In this document: positions 9,000-18,715 of the stretch, piece by piece | Position numbering within the stretch: the stretch's first letter is position 1 | Layout: each line of letters begins with the position of its first letter | Assembly (NCBI RefSeq): GCF_003313245.1 | Contig: NZ_QJSD01000003.1 | Location: 236,642 to 300,641 of the forward strand | DNA: 64,000 bases | Source of the DNA: Primorskyibacter marinus | GTDB lineage: Bacteria > Pseudomonadota > Alphaproteobacteria > Rhodobacterales > Rhodobacteraceae | Direction: 5' to 3' | The notes under the pieces: generated by a model | Database searches by the model: none | Told to the model about the DNA's origin: nothing | What the model saw: only the letters and a program-made list of their open reading frames with translations | Made by a program: the position numbers and the translations under genes

Positions 9000-10479
9000 T
9001 CGCTTCGGCGACATGCGGACGACGCACTTGGGCGGACCGGTCGAGATCGGCGATGGTGCGGGCGACGCGCATCACCCTGTGATAGCCGCGCGCGGTCAAT
9101 CCCATGCGGTCGGCGGCACGCCCCAGCAATTCTTTGCCTTCCGCATCCGGACGAGCGATTTCTTCCAGAACCGCGCCCGCAGCATCGGCATTGGTGCGCA
9201 TGCCGTCATGGCCGTCGAACCGCGACGACTGCACGTCGCGGGCCATAGAAACCCGCGTCGCAACCTCGGCAGAGCTGTCGCCGGAGGGTGGCAGATCCAG
9301 ATCGGTGAAGCCAACGGGCGGTACTTCGATCCGCAGGTCGAACCTGTCCATCAGCGGGCCGGAAATGCGGCCCATGTAATCCTCGCCGCAGGTTGGTGCG
9401 CGCGAACAGGATCGGTCCGGTTCGCTGAGATAGCCGCAGCGGCAAGGATTGGCCGCTGCAATCAACATGAACCGGCAGGGATAGCGGAAATGCGCGTTGG
9501 CGCGCGAAATCATCACCTCGCCCGACTCGATGGGCTGACGGAGCGTTTCCAGCACGTTGCGCGGAAATTCCGGGAACTCGTCCATGAACAACACGCCGTT
9601 ATGCGCCAGGCTGATCTCTCCGGGTTTGGCGCTGCGACCGCCGCCAACAATTGCCGCCATAGAGGCCGTGTGATGGGGTTCGCGAAATGGCCGGTGCCGC
9701 GAAATGCCGCCTTCATCGAGCAATCCCGCCAGCGAATGGATCATCGACGTCTCCAACGCCTCGGACGCGCTGAGCGGCGGCAGAATGCCGGGCAGGCGGC
9801 TGGCCAGCATCGACTTGCCAGAGCCGGGCGAGCCGACGAACATCAGGTGGTGACGCCCTGCGGCGGCGATTTCCAGCGCCCGTTTCGCACGCTCCTGCCC
9901 ACGCACGTCCCGTAGGTCACGGCCCGAAGGGGCGGGCTGGACCTCTCCGGGTTCGGATGGCGGCAAGGGCGACTGGCCGGTGAAGTGGCGCACCACATCC
10001 GCAAGCGAATTTGCGCCAATGACCTGACAACTGCCAACCCACGCGGCCTCTGCCCCCGAGGCGCGGGGGCACAGCAGCGCGCGGTCATCCTCTGCGGCGG
10101 CCATTGCGGCGGGCAGGGCACCCAGCACTGGCACCAGCGTACCGTCAAGCGACAATTCCCCCAGCGAAACGATCCCGGCCACGGCATCATGCGGAATGAT
10201 CTCCAACGCGGCCAACAGTCCCAAAGCGATCGGCAGATCGAAATGCGACCCTTCCTTTGGCAGATCGGCGGGCGACAGGTTGATGGTGATCCGCTTTGAC
10301 GGCAAGGCAATCGCCATTGACGCAAGCGCCGTGCGCACCCGGTCGCGCGCCTCTGACACCGCCTTGTCAGGCAGGCCGACGATAGAAAAGGCAGGCAGGC
10401 CCGGCGTCACGGCGCATTGCACCTCGACGGTGCGCGCCTCCACGCCTTCAAAGGCGACTGTATAGGCGTGAGAGACCAT
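8965..10479 (-). CDS. comM: YifB/ComM family Mg-chelatase-like AAA+ ATPase
   Basis: A 504-residue protein with an N-terminal Lon-protease-like domain (GLPDKAVSEARDRVRTAL...), a Walker A motif GSPGSGKSML, the Walker B region GVLFMDEFPEF, and a C-terminal Mg-chelatase domain with a cysteine cluster (NPCRCGY...CSRAPTCGEDY). ComM of this family is a hexameric helicase that promotes branch migration during natural transformation. ATG 10479 is preceded by AGGACGGA; an upstream TTG at 10497 is less likely. Confidence 0.93.
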   Translation of the reverse strand: MVSHAYTVAFEGVEARTVEVQCAVTPGLPAFSIVGLPDKAVSEARDRVRTALASMAIALPSKRITINLSPADLPKEGSHFDLPIALGLLAALEIIPHDAVAGIVSLGELSLDGTLVPVLGALPAAMAAAEDDRALLCPRASGAEAAWVGSCQVIGANSLADVVRHFTGQSPLPPSEPGEVQPAPSGRDLRDVRGQERAKRALEIAAAGRHHLMFVGSPGSGKSMLASRLPGILPPLSASEALETSMIHSLAGLLDEGGISRHRPFREPHHTASMAAIVGGGRSAKPGEISLAHNGVLFMDEFPEFPRNVLETLRQPIESGEVMISRANAHFRYPCRFMLIAAANPCRCGYLSEPDRSCSRAPTCGEDYMGRISGPLMDRFDLRIEVPPVGFTDLDLPPSGDSSAEVATRVSMARDVQSSRFDGHDGMRTNADAAGAVLEEIARPDAEGKELLGRAADRMGLTARGYHRVMRVARTIADLDRSAQVRRPHVAEAISYRLTAARDA

Positions 10480-10885
10480 TCCGTCCTGTTCCGGCAAGAT
10501 TTGGTTAACGCTATGCCGGGGCGGGTTTCAGAATGGTTAACGGTAGCCAGCCATGTCAGGAAACGATGCGCTTTCGGCTGGTGCCCGGCGTTGGACATCT
10601 GTTTTGGGGCTGTCGGGCGCGGCGTTCTGATCGATACTCGTGCGGCTACGTCGCGCTGCTGATGGGGCCACCAAACGGTGTGCGGTTTCATCATCGGTCC
10701 TGGTGAAACGAACTGGCACAGTTTGTTTTTCCTCGACGAGGGAACCTTACGCAACTTTCTTGCGTTTATCTTTCTGAGATGGTGCCTCGCGCACCCAGTC
10801 TATGAACAGTGATCTGTTTTCGATGTGAAGCCGTATCAATATTATTATTCGGTTGATCCAGAAACCCATCACTGGGGAGCGCAAG
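10480..10885. other. Intergenic region between comM and rpoH
   Basis: About 400 bases with no convincing gene. The right half must hold the rpoH promoter. One candidate is TGATCT (10810-10815), 18 bases, then TATCAA (10834-10839), 46 bases before the rpoH ATG; its shape recalls an ECF (RpoE-like) promoter, but the match is weak. The left half holds the divergent comM promoter, which I cannot pinpoint. Confidence 0.4.
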
Positions 10886-11764
10886 ATGGCACTAGACGCA
10901 TTCAACGACCGCACCTTGACCCGCCGCGCGATGAAGGCAGAGCTGCTGGACGCAGAGACAGAGCTGGCTTTGGCTTATGCTTGGCGCGACAACAGGGACG
11001 AGCGCGCTTTGCACCGTTTGATCACCGCCTATATGCGCTTGGCGATTTCGATGGCGGCGAAGTTCAAGCGTTATGGTGCCCCGATGAATGATCTGATTCA
11101 GGAGGCCGGGTTGGGGCTGATGAAAGCCGCAGACAAGTTTGACCCGGATCGTGGTGTGCGGTTTTCGACCTACGCGGTCTGGTGGATCAAGGCGAGCATT
11201 CAGGACTATGTGATGCGCAACTGGTCGATGGTGCGCACCGGGTCCACATCCAGTCAGAAATCGCTGTTTTTCAACATGCGCCGGGTGCAGGCGCGGCTGG
11301 AGCGCGAAGCGGCCGCCGAGGGGCGCAAATTGCCGCGCCATGAACTGCGCCAGATGATCTCGACCGAAGTAGGCGTGCCGCTGCATGATGTGGAGATGAT
11401 GGAAGGCCGCCTGTCGGGGTCGGATTTTTCGCTGAACGCAACGCAGTCTGTCGATGAGGATGGCCGCGAATGGATTGACGCGCTGGAGGATGACGGCGCA
11501 CAGGCGGCCGAGATCGTCGAGAATTCGTTAGATAATGCGCAGCTGCGTGAATGGCTGATGCATGCGCTGGACAATCTCAACGAACGCGAACGTTTTATTG
11601 TGCGCGAGCGCAAGATGCGCGACAGCCCGCGAACGCTGGAAAGCCTTGGGACAGAGATGGGCCTGTCGAAGGAGCGTGTTCGCCAGCTTGAAGCCGCGGC
11701 ATTTCTGAAAATGCGCAAGAACCTCGAATCGCAGTCTGAAGAAGTGTTCGAATTTCTTGGATGA
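10886..11764 (+). CDS. rpoH: RNA polymerase sigma factor RpoH (sigma-32 family)
   Basis: A 292-residue heat-shock-type sigma factor. It has region 2 (LITAYMRLAISMAAKF, NDLIQEAGLGLMKAADKFDPDRGVRFSTYAVWWIKASIQDYVMRNWS) and region 4 (LNERERFIVRERKM..., LESLGTEMGLSKERVRQLEAAAFLKMR). The RpoH-box-like stretch SSQKSLFFNMRR is present. The N-terminus (MALDAFNDRTLTRRAMKAELLDAE) looks like the RpoHII type that Rhodobacterales use, alongside RpoHI, in oxidative and singlet-oxygen stress; that subtype is an inference. ATG 10886 follows GGGAGCGCAAG; the upstream TTG 10853 is not family-like. Confidence 0.94.
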   Translation: MALDAFNDRTLTRRAMKAELLDAETELALAYAWRDNRDERALHRLITAYMRLAISMAAKFKRYGAPMNDLIQEAGLGLMKAADKFDPDRGVRFSTYAVWWIKASIQDYVMRNWSMVRTGSTSSQKSLFFNMRRVQARLEREAAAEGRKLPRHELRQMISTEVGVPLHDVEMMEGRLSGSDFSLNATQSVDEDGREWIDALEDDGAQAAEIVENSLDNAQLREWLMHALDNLNERERFIVRERKMRDSPRTLESLGTEMGLSKERVRQLEAAAFLKMRKNLESQSEEVFEFLG

Positions 11765-11978
11765 CGTGTCGCTTGCCTTCTTCGGCTTGGCTTGTTTCGC
11801 GCCTTGCAGGTTCGAAAAGCTATGATCAGGCATCTTTGATGAGGCGCAGGGTGGCGTGGTTCGACCGAGCGCGGAAGCGCCTGCGTGGCGTGCAGCAAAC
11901 AGCAGAGCATTGACAGCACCGATTGAGTTTCCCTGCGCGGCTGCGTAACACTGTTGCGCAATCAGGCGAGGGGACGAC

Positions 11979-13178
11979 ATGCTGGCGGGAAAACGCATTC
12001 TGCTTATCATCGGGGGCGGCATCGCGGCCTTCAAAATGCCCGCGCTGATCCGGCTATTGCGGCAACAGGGGGCGTGGGTCACGCCTGTGATGACCGCTGC
12101 GTCCAGCCAATTCGTGACACCGCTGACAGTCTCGGCACTGGCCGGAGAGAAGGTTTACGGCGATCTGTTCGATCTTACCGACGAGGCAGAGATGGGCCAT
12201 ATCCAACTGTCGCGTGTGGCGGATCTGGTGCTTGTGGCACCGGCAACGGCGGATCTGATGGCGAAGATGGCGCAGGGATTGGCGGGGGATCTGGCCTCGA
12301 CCCTGCTGCTGGCAACCGATACGCCGGTGATGATCGCGCCCGCGATGAATGTGCGGATGTGGCTGCACCCTGCGACGCAGCGCAATCTGGCATTGTTGAA
12401 AGGCGACGGTGTGCAGGTGGTCGGCCCGGATGAGGGCGACATGGCCTGCGGTGAATTTGGCCCTGGTCGCATGGCCGAACCGGAAGAGATTGCCGCCGCT
12501 TGCGCCGGGGCCTTGACGGACGGCCCTTTGAAAGGGCGTCGGGTGCTGGTCACCTCGGGGCCGACGCATGAGCCGATCGATCCGGTCCGTTACATTGCCA
12601 ACCGGTCATCCGGTGCGCAGGGCACGGCGATTGCCCGTGCGCTTGTCGCTTTGGGGGCAGAGGTGATCTTTGTGACCGGCCCCGCAGAGGTGCCGCCGCC
12701 CGAAGGCGTGACGCTGGTGCAGGTCGAAACCGCGCGTCAGATGCGCGATGCGGTTCAGGCGGCTCTGCCGGTTGATGCAGGGGTCTTTGCCGCCGCCGTG
12801 GCCGATTGGCGCATGGCGACGCAGAGCGCCTCGAAGATCAAAAAGGGCGCGTCCGGGTTGCCGGTGCTGGAATTTGCCGAGAACCCCGACATTCTGGCCG
12901 AGGTGTCCCAGATGACCGAGGGGCGTCCGGATCTGGTTGTAGGCTTCGCGGCCGAGACGGATGACGTGGTGCCCCATGCCACCGCCAAGCGGACCCGCAA
13001 GGGGTGTGACTGGATTCTGGCCAATGATGTCAGTCCGGACACCGGAATCATGGGCGGCAGTGAAAACGCAGTTGTGTTGATCTCGGACTCCGGGGCGGAG
13101 CCGTGGCCCCGCATGGGCAAGGCCGAGGTGGCACAGAGTCTGGCGGCGCGTATCGCCGAGGCTTTGGGTGCAGGATGA
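11979..13178 (+). CDS. coaBC: Bifunctional phosphopantothenoylcysteine decarboxylase/phosphopantothenate-cysteine ligase
   Basis: Catalyses two steps of coenzyme A synthesis. The N-terminal CoaC flavoprotein domain shows [39 protein letters not shown] and the PAMN motif ([10 protein letters not shown]). [10 protein letters not shown] near residue 150 carries the CoaC lid cysteine. The CoaB ligase domain follows with [22 protein letters not shown] and [15 protein letters not shown]. 399 residues is normal. The gene precedes dut, as in many alphaproteobacteria. Confidence 0.96.
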   Translation: MLAGKRILLIIGGGIAAFKMPALIRLLRQQGAWVTPVMTAASSQFVTPLTVSALAGEKVYGDLFDLTDEAEMGHIQLSRVADLVLVAPATADLMAKMAQGLAGDLASTLLLATDTPVMIAPAMNVRMWLHPATQRNLALLKGDGVQVVGPDEGDMACGEFGPGRMAEPEEIAAACAGALTDGPLKGRRVLVTSGPTHEPIDPVRYIANRSSGAQGTAIARALVALGAEVIFVTGPAEVPPPEGVTLVQVETARQMRDAVQAALPVDAGVFAAAVADWRMATQSASKIKKGASGLPVLEFAENPDILAEVSQMTEGRPDLVVGFAAETDDVVPHATAKRTRKGCDWILANDVSPDTGIMGGSENAVVLISDSGAEPWPRMGKAEVAQSLAARIAEALGAG

Positions 13179-13197
13179 TAGTGCAGGAGTTGAGTAT

Positions 13198-13677
13198 TTG
13201 AGCCAAGAAGAAGCGCAGGGCGTGGTAACTTTGCGGATCAGTTGGGACGCGGGCGCGGACCGGGCGCTTGGGTTGCCGCGCTATGAGACCGCAGGTGCGG
13301 CCGGAGCGGATTTGCGGGCCAACCTGCCGGATCGCGGCAGCGTGCAGTTGCTGCCGGGCGCGCGGGTTCTGGTTGCCACCGGGCTTCGGGTGGCGGTGCC
13401 GGACGGCTATGAGGTGCAAATCCGGCCCCGGTCCGGCCTGGCGCTGAAACACGGGATCACGTTGCCCAACAGCCCCGGCACTATCGACAGTGACTATCGC
13501 GGGCCGCTCGGTGTGATCGTGATGAATGCGGGCACGGAGCCTTTTGTGATCGAGCACGGGATGCGGATCGCGCAAATGGTGGTGGCACCGGTGGTGCGGG
13601 CTGTTTTTGAAGAGGTCGTGACACTGGACGATACGTCGCGCGGCGCGGGCGGTTTCGGCTCTACCGGAGTCGCTTGA
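13198..13677 (+). CDS. dut: dUTP diphosphatase
   Basis: Hydrolyses dUTP to dUMP and pyrophosphate, protecting DNA from uracil. All five trimeric dUTPase motifs are visible: [48 protein letters not shown] and the C-terminal [10 protein letters not shown]. The start is uncertain. TTG 13198 is chosen because AGGAG lies at 13185-13189, giving 159 residues. A GTG at 13168 (inside coaBC) or at 13222 would also keep all motifs. The stop overlaps the next ATG by one base (TGATG). Confidence 0.93.
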   Translation: MSQEEAQGVVTLRISWDAGADRALGLPRYETAGAAGADLRANLPDRGSVQLLPGARVLVATGLRVAVPDGYEVQIRPRSGLALKHGITLPNSPGTIDSDYRGPLGVIVMNAGTEPFVIEHGMRIAQMVVAPVVRAVFEEVVTLDDTSRGAGGFGSTGVA

Positions 13678-14720
13678 TGCTGCCGGTACTGCTGATCGCG
13701 GGCGTACTTTGGGGGATTGGTGCCGCGATGGGCGCGCCGTACCGCTTGCGCTGGGGAATGATCGCGCTGCTATATCTCGCCGTGGTGCTGGCGCATTTCG
13801 TGCTGCCCGCAGGCAACCCGGTGCGGATGGCCACCGGAGAAGACGCCTCGGGTTGGCTGATCCTTGCTGGATTCATCGGGATCGTGATGGCGTATCGCTG
13901 GGGGCTGGGCTTGTTGAGGGCGCGGGCGCGCAAGGAGGTGCCAACCAGTGTGACCGAACGAGCCGGGGCCTTTACCGAGACCGAACTGGAACGCTATGCA
14001 AGGCACATCGTCCTGCGGGAGCTTGGCGGGCCGGGGCAGCGCAAGTTGAAAGACGCCCGTGTACTGGTGGTGGGTGCAGGGGGGTTAGGCGCACCTGTGA
14101 TGCAATATCTGGCGGCGGCGGGCGTGGGCAGCATTGGCGTCATTGACGATGACGTCGTTGAGAATGCCAATCTGCAACGTCAAGTTATTCACCGCGACAA
14201 GGATATTGGCCGGGCCAAGGTGTTTTCGGCGCAAGAGGCAATGCAGACGCAGAACCCTGCCGTGCAGGTTCGTTCTTATCACCGCCGGTTGGACGGCGAC
14301 ATTGCCGCGGTGCTGATTGCGGATCACGATGTGATTCTGGATGGCACGGACAATACCGAAACGCGCTATCTGGTGAACTGTGCCTGTGTCGCGGCGGGCA
14401 AGCCGTTAGTATCCGGCGCGCTGAGCCAGTGGGAAGGACAGCTTAGCGTCTTCCATCCGGCCTCTGGCGCGCCTTGTTATCAGTGCATCTTTCCACAGGC
14501 CGCAGCGCCGGGGCTGGCACCGTCCTGCGCCGAGGCGGGCGTTCTGGGGCCCTTGCCGGGTGTGGTGGGGGCGATGATGGCGGTCGAGACGGTGAAGCTG
14601 ATCACCGGGGCGGGCAAGGCGTTGACCGGCGAGATGCTGATCTATGACGCGCTGTGGGGAGAGACCCGCAAGATCGCGCTGAAGCGCTGCGCTGATTGTC
14701 CGGTTTGCGGGCAGGGGTAA
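13677..14720 (+). CDS. moeB: Membrane-anchored ThiF/MoeB/HesA-family adenylyltransferase
   Basis: An E1-like enzyme that adenylates the C-terminal glycine of a sulfur carrier (MoaD or ThiS). The ThiF core starts near residue 100 (YARHIVLRELGGPGQRKLKDARVLVVGAGGLGAPV). It holds the ATP-binding GAGGLG, the DGTDNTETRYLVN motif, a zinc-binding pair of CxxC motifs (CYQC and CADCPVC) and the likely catalytic cysteine in SCAEAGVLG. Unlike textbook MoeB, the first 80 or so residues form two or three hydrophobic segments that should tether it to the membrane. Which carrier it serves is not shown here. Starts at ATG 13677, overlapping dut by one base. Confidence 0.85.
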   Translation: MLPVLLIAGVLWGIGAAMGAPYRLRWGMIALLYLAVVLAHFVLPAGNPVRMATGEDASGWLILAGFIGIVMAYRWGLGLLRARARKEVPTSVTERAGAFTETELERYARHIVLRELGGPGQRKLKDARVLVVGAGGLGAPVMQYLAAAGVGSIGVIDDDVVENANLQRQVIHRDKDIGRAKVFSAQEAMQTQNPAVQVRSYHRRLDGDIAAVLIADHDVILDGTDNTETRYLVNCACVAAGKPLVSGALSQWEGQLSVFHPASGAPCYQCIFPQAAAPGLAPSCAEAGVLGPLPGVVGAMMAVETVKLITGAGKALTGEMLIYDALWGETRKIALKRCADCPVCGQG

Positions 14721-14784
14721 TTGGCCAATCAGGTCTGGAAGACAAGTGCCGCAGCACATAGCTTGACGCTCAAAGGAGACCCTG

Positions 14785-16797
14785 ATGACAAACCCGCTTT
14801 TGCAGGACTGGACCACGCCCTTTGGTCTGCCACCTTTCGATCAGATTGACGACGAGGATTTCGCGCCCGCGCTGGATGTCACGTTGGCCCGCCATATGGA
14901 CGAAATTCATGCGATCGCCGATAATGCCGACGCGCCGACATTTGCCAACACGATAGAGGCGCTGGAAGGCGCGGGGAAGGATCTGGACAAGGTCCTGTCG
15001 CCCTTCTTTGCACTGGCAGGTGCCGACAGCACGCCGCGCCGTCAGGAATTGCAGCGCGAATTTACGCCCAAACTGTCCGCGCATAGTTCGGCGATCTATG
15101 CAAACCGGGCGCTGTTTGATCGGATCCGTCAGTTATGGAGCGCACGCGAGACGCTGAATCTGTCTGCGGAAGAGGCGCGTGTGCTGATGCTGGCCCATCG
15201 CGGCTTTGTTCGCGCCGGTGCCGCGCTGGATGGCGACGAGGCAGAGCGGATGACCGCGATCAAGGCGCGGCTGGCCGAACTTGGCACCAGTTTTACCCAA
15301 AACCTGCTGGCGGATGAGGCGGGCTGGACGATGGTGCTTGCCGAAGACGACCTGGAGGGTTTGCCTGATTTTGTGCGTGCGACGGCGCGGGCCGCCGGCG
15401 AGGAACAAGGTGCGGATGGCCCGGTGATCACGCTCAGCCGGTCGCTGATCGTGCCCTTCCTGCAATTCTCGTCACGCCGTGATCTGCGCGAGAAAGCCTG
15501 GCGGGCCTGGGTCTCGCGTGGTGCCAATGGCGGCGAGACCGACAACCGTCAGATTGCCGGCGAAGTGTTGGCCTTGCGTGAAGAACGCGCCAAGCTGTTG
15601 GGCTATGACAGTTTTGCCGCCTACAAGCTGGAAACCGAAATGGCGGGCAGCCCAGACCGGGTACGCGACCTGCTGATGGCCGTCTGGGAGCCCGCCCGCG
15701 CGCGGGCCGAGGCAGACGCGCAGGTTCTGTCGGACATGATGCATGCGGACGGCACGAATGGCGATCTGGAACCGTGGGATTGGCGGTACTATTCCGAGAA
15801 GCGCCGCCGGGTCGAGCATGATCTGGATGAGGCGGCGCTGAAACCTTATCTGCAACTCGACCGGATGATTGAAGCGGCCTTTGACTGCGCAAGCCGCCTG
15901 TTCGGGCTGGAGTTTCGCGCGCTCGATGCGCCGCTCTACCACCCGGATTGTCGCGCGTGGGAAGTCACGCGCGGGGGCGAGCATCTGGCCGTGTTCATCG
16001 GGGACTATTTCGCGCGGGCGTCAAAGCGGTCCGGCGCGTGGTGCTCTGCGATGCGGATGCAGGCAAAGCGGCCCGAGACGCGCAGCCCGATCGTGATCAA
16101 CGTGTGCAATTTTGCCAAATCCGATCCGGCATTGCTGTCCTATGATGATGCGCGCACCTTGTTCCATGAATTCGGCCATGCGTTGCACCAGATCCTGTCG
16201 GATGTGGAGTTTGGCTCTGTCGCGGGCACGTCCGTGGCGCGCGATTTTGTCGAGCTGCCGAGCCAGCTATACGAACACTGGCTGGAGGTTCCGGAAGTGC
16301 TGGAACGCTTTGCCACCCATGTCGAAACCGGCGAGCCGATGCCACGCGACATGCTGGACCGGGTGCTGGGTGCCGCCACTTATGACATGGGTTTTCAGAC
16401 TGTCGAATATGTCGCCTCGGCGATGGTCGATCTGGATTTCCACGATGGCACGGCCCCTGCGGACCCGATGCAGGCGCAGGCAGAGAGTTTGGAGCGGCTG
16501 GGTCTGCCCCATGCCATCGCGATGCGCCACGCCACGCCGCATTTCGCGCATGTCTTTGCCGGGGACGGCTATTCCAGCGGTTATTACAGCTACATGTGGT
16601 CCGAGGTTATGGATGCCGATGCCTTTGCCGCCTTTGAAGAGGCGGGCGGTGCGTTTGACGCGGACACTGCGCAGCGGCTGGAAAAACATATTCTGTCCGC
16701 TGGCGGCTCGGCCGAGGCAGAGGATCTGTACAAGGCATTTCGCGGCAGGATGCCAGGGGTCGAGGCGCTTCTCAAGGGGCGCGGCCTCGCTGCCTGA
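14785..16797 (+). CDS. M3 family oligopeptidase (oligopeptidase A / peptidyl-dipeptidase Dcp type)
   Basis: A 670-residue cytoplasmic zinc metallopeptidase of normal M3 length that degrades short peptides. The zinc motif HEFGHALH lies at residues 460-467. The third ligand Glu is expected about 25 residues later in the FVELPSQLYEHW segment, and the conserved C-terminal GYSSGYYSYMWSEV region is present. There is no signal peptide. A good Shine-Dalgarno (AAAGGAG) precedes ATG 14785. I cannot decide between PrlC and Dcp from sequence alone. Confidence 0.92.
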   Translation: MTNPLLQDWTTPFGLPPFDQIDDEDFAPALDVTLARHMDEIHAIADNADAPTFANTIEALEGAGKDLDKVLSPFFALAGADSTPRRQELQREFTPKLSAHSSAIYANRALFDRIRQLWSARETLNLSAEEARVLMLAHRGFVRAGAALDGDEAERMTAIKARLAELGTSFTQNLLADEAGWTMVLAEDDLEGLPDFVRATARAAGEEQGADGPVITLSRSLIVPFLQFSSRRDLREKAWRAWVSRGANGGETDNRQIAGEVLALREERAKLLGYDSFAAYKLETEMAGSPDRVRDLLMAVWEPARARAEADAQVLSDMMHADGTNGDLEPWDWRYYSEKRRRVEHDLDEAALKPYLQLDRMIEAAFDCASRLFGLEFRALDAPLYHPDCRAWEVTRGGEHLAVFIGDYFARASKRSGAWCSAMRMQAKRPETRSPIVINVCNFAKSDPALLSYDDARTLFHEFGHALHQILSDVEFGSVAGTSVARDFVELPSQLYEHWLEVPEVLERFATHVETGEPMPRDMLDRVLGAATYDMGFQTVEYVASAMVDLDFHDGTAPADPMQAQAESLERLGLPHAIAMRHATPHFAHVFAGDGYSSGYYSYMWSEVMDADAFAAFEEAGGAFDADTAQRLEKHILSAGGSAEAEDLYKAFRGRMPGVEALLKGRGLAA

Positions 16798-16846
16798 TAT
16801 TGCGGGGAACGTGGTGGCGGTGGCATTGGTACTGCGCGCAGCCTCT

Positions 16847-16954
16847 ATGGACATGCATTGCACTTCTAACCGCTGCCGTAATTGCGGCGCGGAATGGGGG
16901 GCGCGGTGGTGCGCTCTGGACAAGGCGGGCCGCGCGGGCATGATCGCGCAATGA
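16847..16954 (+). CDS. Possible 35-residue cysteine-rich small protein
   Basis: A short reading frame with two in-frame ATGs (16847, 16853) reads MDMHCTSNRCRNCGAEWGAR and then WCALDKAGRAGMIAQ. Four cysteines in CxxxxCxxC...C spacing look like a small zinc-ribbon. Its TGA overlaps the ATG of the next gene as ATGA, a classic translational-coupling overlap, and its third codon positions are GC-rich like those of real genes here. Against it: no Shine-Dalgarno and no family I recognise. It may simply be a leader for the DUF2161 gene or chance. Confidence 0.3.
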   Translation: MDMHCTSNRCRNCGAEWGARWCALDKAGRAGMIAQ

Positions 16955-17616
16955 ACCGTGAAAGCGATTTATATCCGCCCGTGAAGGCGCTGCTGGAACG
17001 TCAGGGCTATGATGTCAAGGGCGAGGTCGGCGCCGCCGATCTGGTGGCGCGCCGCGGCGACGATCCGCCGGTGATCGTGGAGTTGAAGCTGCGCTTTGCG
17101 CTGACGCTGTTCCATCAGGCGGTGCGACGGCTTTCGATAACCGAGGCGGTGTATATCGCGGTGCCCAAGCCCACCGGCAAGACCGCCCGGCGGATGCTGA
17201 AGGACAACCTGTCGCTCTGCCGCAGGCTGGGCTTGGGGCTGATGACGGTGCGCGCGGATGGCCGGGTCGAGGTGCATTGCGATCCCGGTCCTTTCGCGCC
17301 GCGCCGCAACCGCAAGGCGCAAACCCGGTTGCTGCGCGAATTCGACAGGCTGGAGGGCGATCCCAACGAAGGGGGTGCCACGCGGCACGGCATCGTTACC
17401 GGCTACCGGCAGGACGCGCTGCGCTGTGCCGGCTATCTGGCGCAGGCCGGTGCCAGTCGCGGACGCGATGTGGCGGCGGCGACCAATGTCGCGGCGGCCA
17501 CGCGGATCATGCGTGAAAACCACTATGGCTGGTTCGAGAAGATCAACACCGGCGTCTATGCCCTGACGGATCAAGGGCGCGAGGGGCTGGTCCACTGGGC
17601 CTATAGTTGGGACTAG
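16951..17616 (+). CDS. DUF2161 family putative PD-(D/E)XK phosphodiesterase
   Basis: A 221-residue protein of the DUF2161 family, predicted to have a restriction-endonuclease-like fold. The N-terminal core carries the PD-(D/E)XK pattern as GEVGAADLVARRGDDPPVIVELKLRF around residues 20-46 (D, then E-x-K after a beta-strand). The C-terminal half, with HGIVTGYRQDALRCAGYL and RENHYGWFEKINTGVYALTDQG, looks like a winged-helix. Function and substrate are unknown. ATG 16951 matches the family N-terminus; a longer frame from 16882 reads low-complexity Gly/Arg. Confidence 0.82.
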   Translation: MNRESDLYPPVKALLERQGYDVKGEVGAADLVARRGDDPPVIVELKLRFALTLFHQAVRRLSITEAVYIAVPKPTGKTARRMLKDNLSLCRRLGLGLMTVRADGRVEVHCDPGPFAPRRNRKAQTRLLREFDRLEGDPNEGGATRHGIVTGYRQDALRCAGYLAQAGASRGRDVAAATNVAAATRIMRENHYGWFEKINTGVYALTDQGREGLVHWAYSWD

Positions 17617-17626
17617 AAGGGCAGGC

Positions 17627-18571
17627 CTAGTCCTCGCGTGCCGGCAGTTTGTTTTTGCGTTCCTTCTGGCGCGCGCGCAGCCTTTCGCGGCTAAGCGTGA
17701 AAAGGCCCGAAGCGACGATGATGGCGCAGCCGATCAGGGTCCATTGGTCCGGCAAATCACCGAACACGAAATAACCGTAAAGCGTGGCCCAGATGATCAG
17801 TGAATATTGCAACGGGGCGACAACAACGGCTTGGGCCATCTCAAGCGCGCGGATGATCAGCAATTCGCCAATGGCTGCGGCAATCGCAATTGCGATCAGA
17901 TAGGCTATCACCCGTGGATCGGACGGTGTGATCCAGACAAACGGCATGGCCAGCGAAATCAACACGGTCGCCGAGATGGAGGTGTAGGCGACGGTTGTCG
18001 CAATGCCGTCTTCCCCGGACAACATCCGCGACAGAATTTGCCGGGTGGCAAAGCACAAAGCGGCAAGGACAATGAAAAAGATTGCCGGGTCAAATACGCC
18101 AAACCCCGGACGGATCACGATCAGCATCCCCAGAAAGCCGGTCGCCACGGCCAGCCAGCGACGTATGCCGACGGGTTCTTTCAACACCAGTGCCCCTGCG
18201 ACGGTTACGACAAACGGGGCGATGAAGGTCACGGCGGTCGCGTCCGCTAGCGGCACCTTGCTGACGCCGAAGATGAACAGGGTTGCAGAGACGGCCGCGA
18301 GTGTGCCGCGCGAAATCTGTATGCCGGGATGCGCCGTCCGCAGTATTTTGGGGCCTTTGATGCATAGCAGGACCAGCACGCCCAGAAACAACCCGATCAG
18401 GCGGAACCAGACAATCTGGCCCGGATGCAGCGATTCCGTCAGCAGCTTGGCCAGCAGATCGGTGCCGGCAAAGGCAAAAAAGCCCAAGGCCATGAGGATG
18501 ATGCCGCGCGTATTGTCGGACGGCGCAGGACTGCGCTGCGCCCGAAGGGGGGCAGAGGGATGAATTGCCAT
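17627..18571 (-). CDS. DMT superfamily transporter, EamA family
   Basis: A 314-residue inner-membrane protein with about ten hydrophobic segments in two EamA repeats (GIILMALGFFAFAGTDLLAKLL... and the second half from about residue 155). Members export metabolites or amino acids; the substrate is unknown. It is convergent with the DUF2161 gene, ending 10 bases from its stop, and divergent from groES. ATG 18571 is used because the frame upstream (to 18643) reads Arg-rich unstructured sequence. Confidence 0.88.
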   Translation of the reverse strand: MAIHPSAPLRAQRSPAPSDNTRGIILMALGFFAFAGTDLLAKLLTESLHPGQIVWFRLIGLFLGVLVLLCIKGPKILRTAHPGIQISRGTLAAVSATLFIFGVSKVPLADATAVTFIAPFVVTVAGALVLKEPVGIRRWLAVATGFLGMLIVIRPGFGVFDPAIFFIVLAALCFATRQILSRMLSGEDGIATTVAYTSISATVLISLAMPFVWITPSDPRVIAYLIAIAIAAAIGELLIIRALEMAQAVVVAPLQYSLIIWATLYGYFVFGDLPDQWTLIGCAIIVASGLFTLSRERLRARQKERKNKLPARED

Positions 18572-18715
18572 ATCGGAACCTTGTGCGAATCTTCCCGGCA
18601 AGCGGGGCGTGGCCATCCAATCACGAAACCGCGCGCATTGCACGGCACCCCCGCGGATTTGAGGCAGGAGCCTTCTGGCGAAGATCGTTTCTGCAACAAT
18701 TCTGGAACCCGCCCG

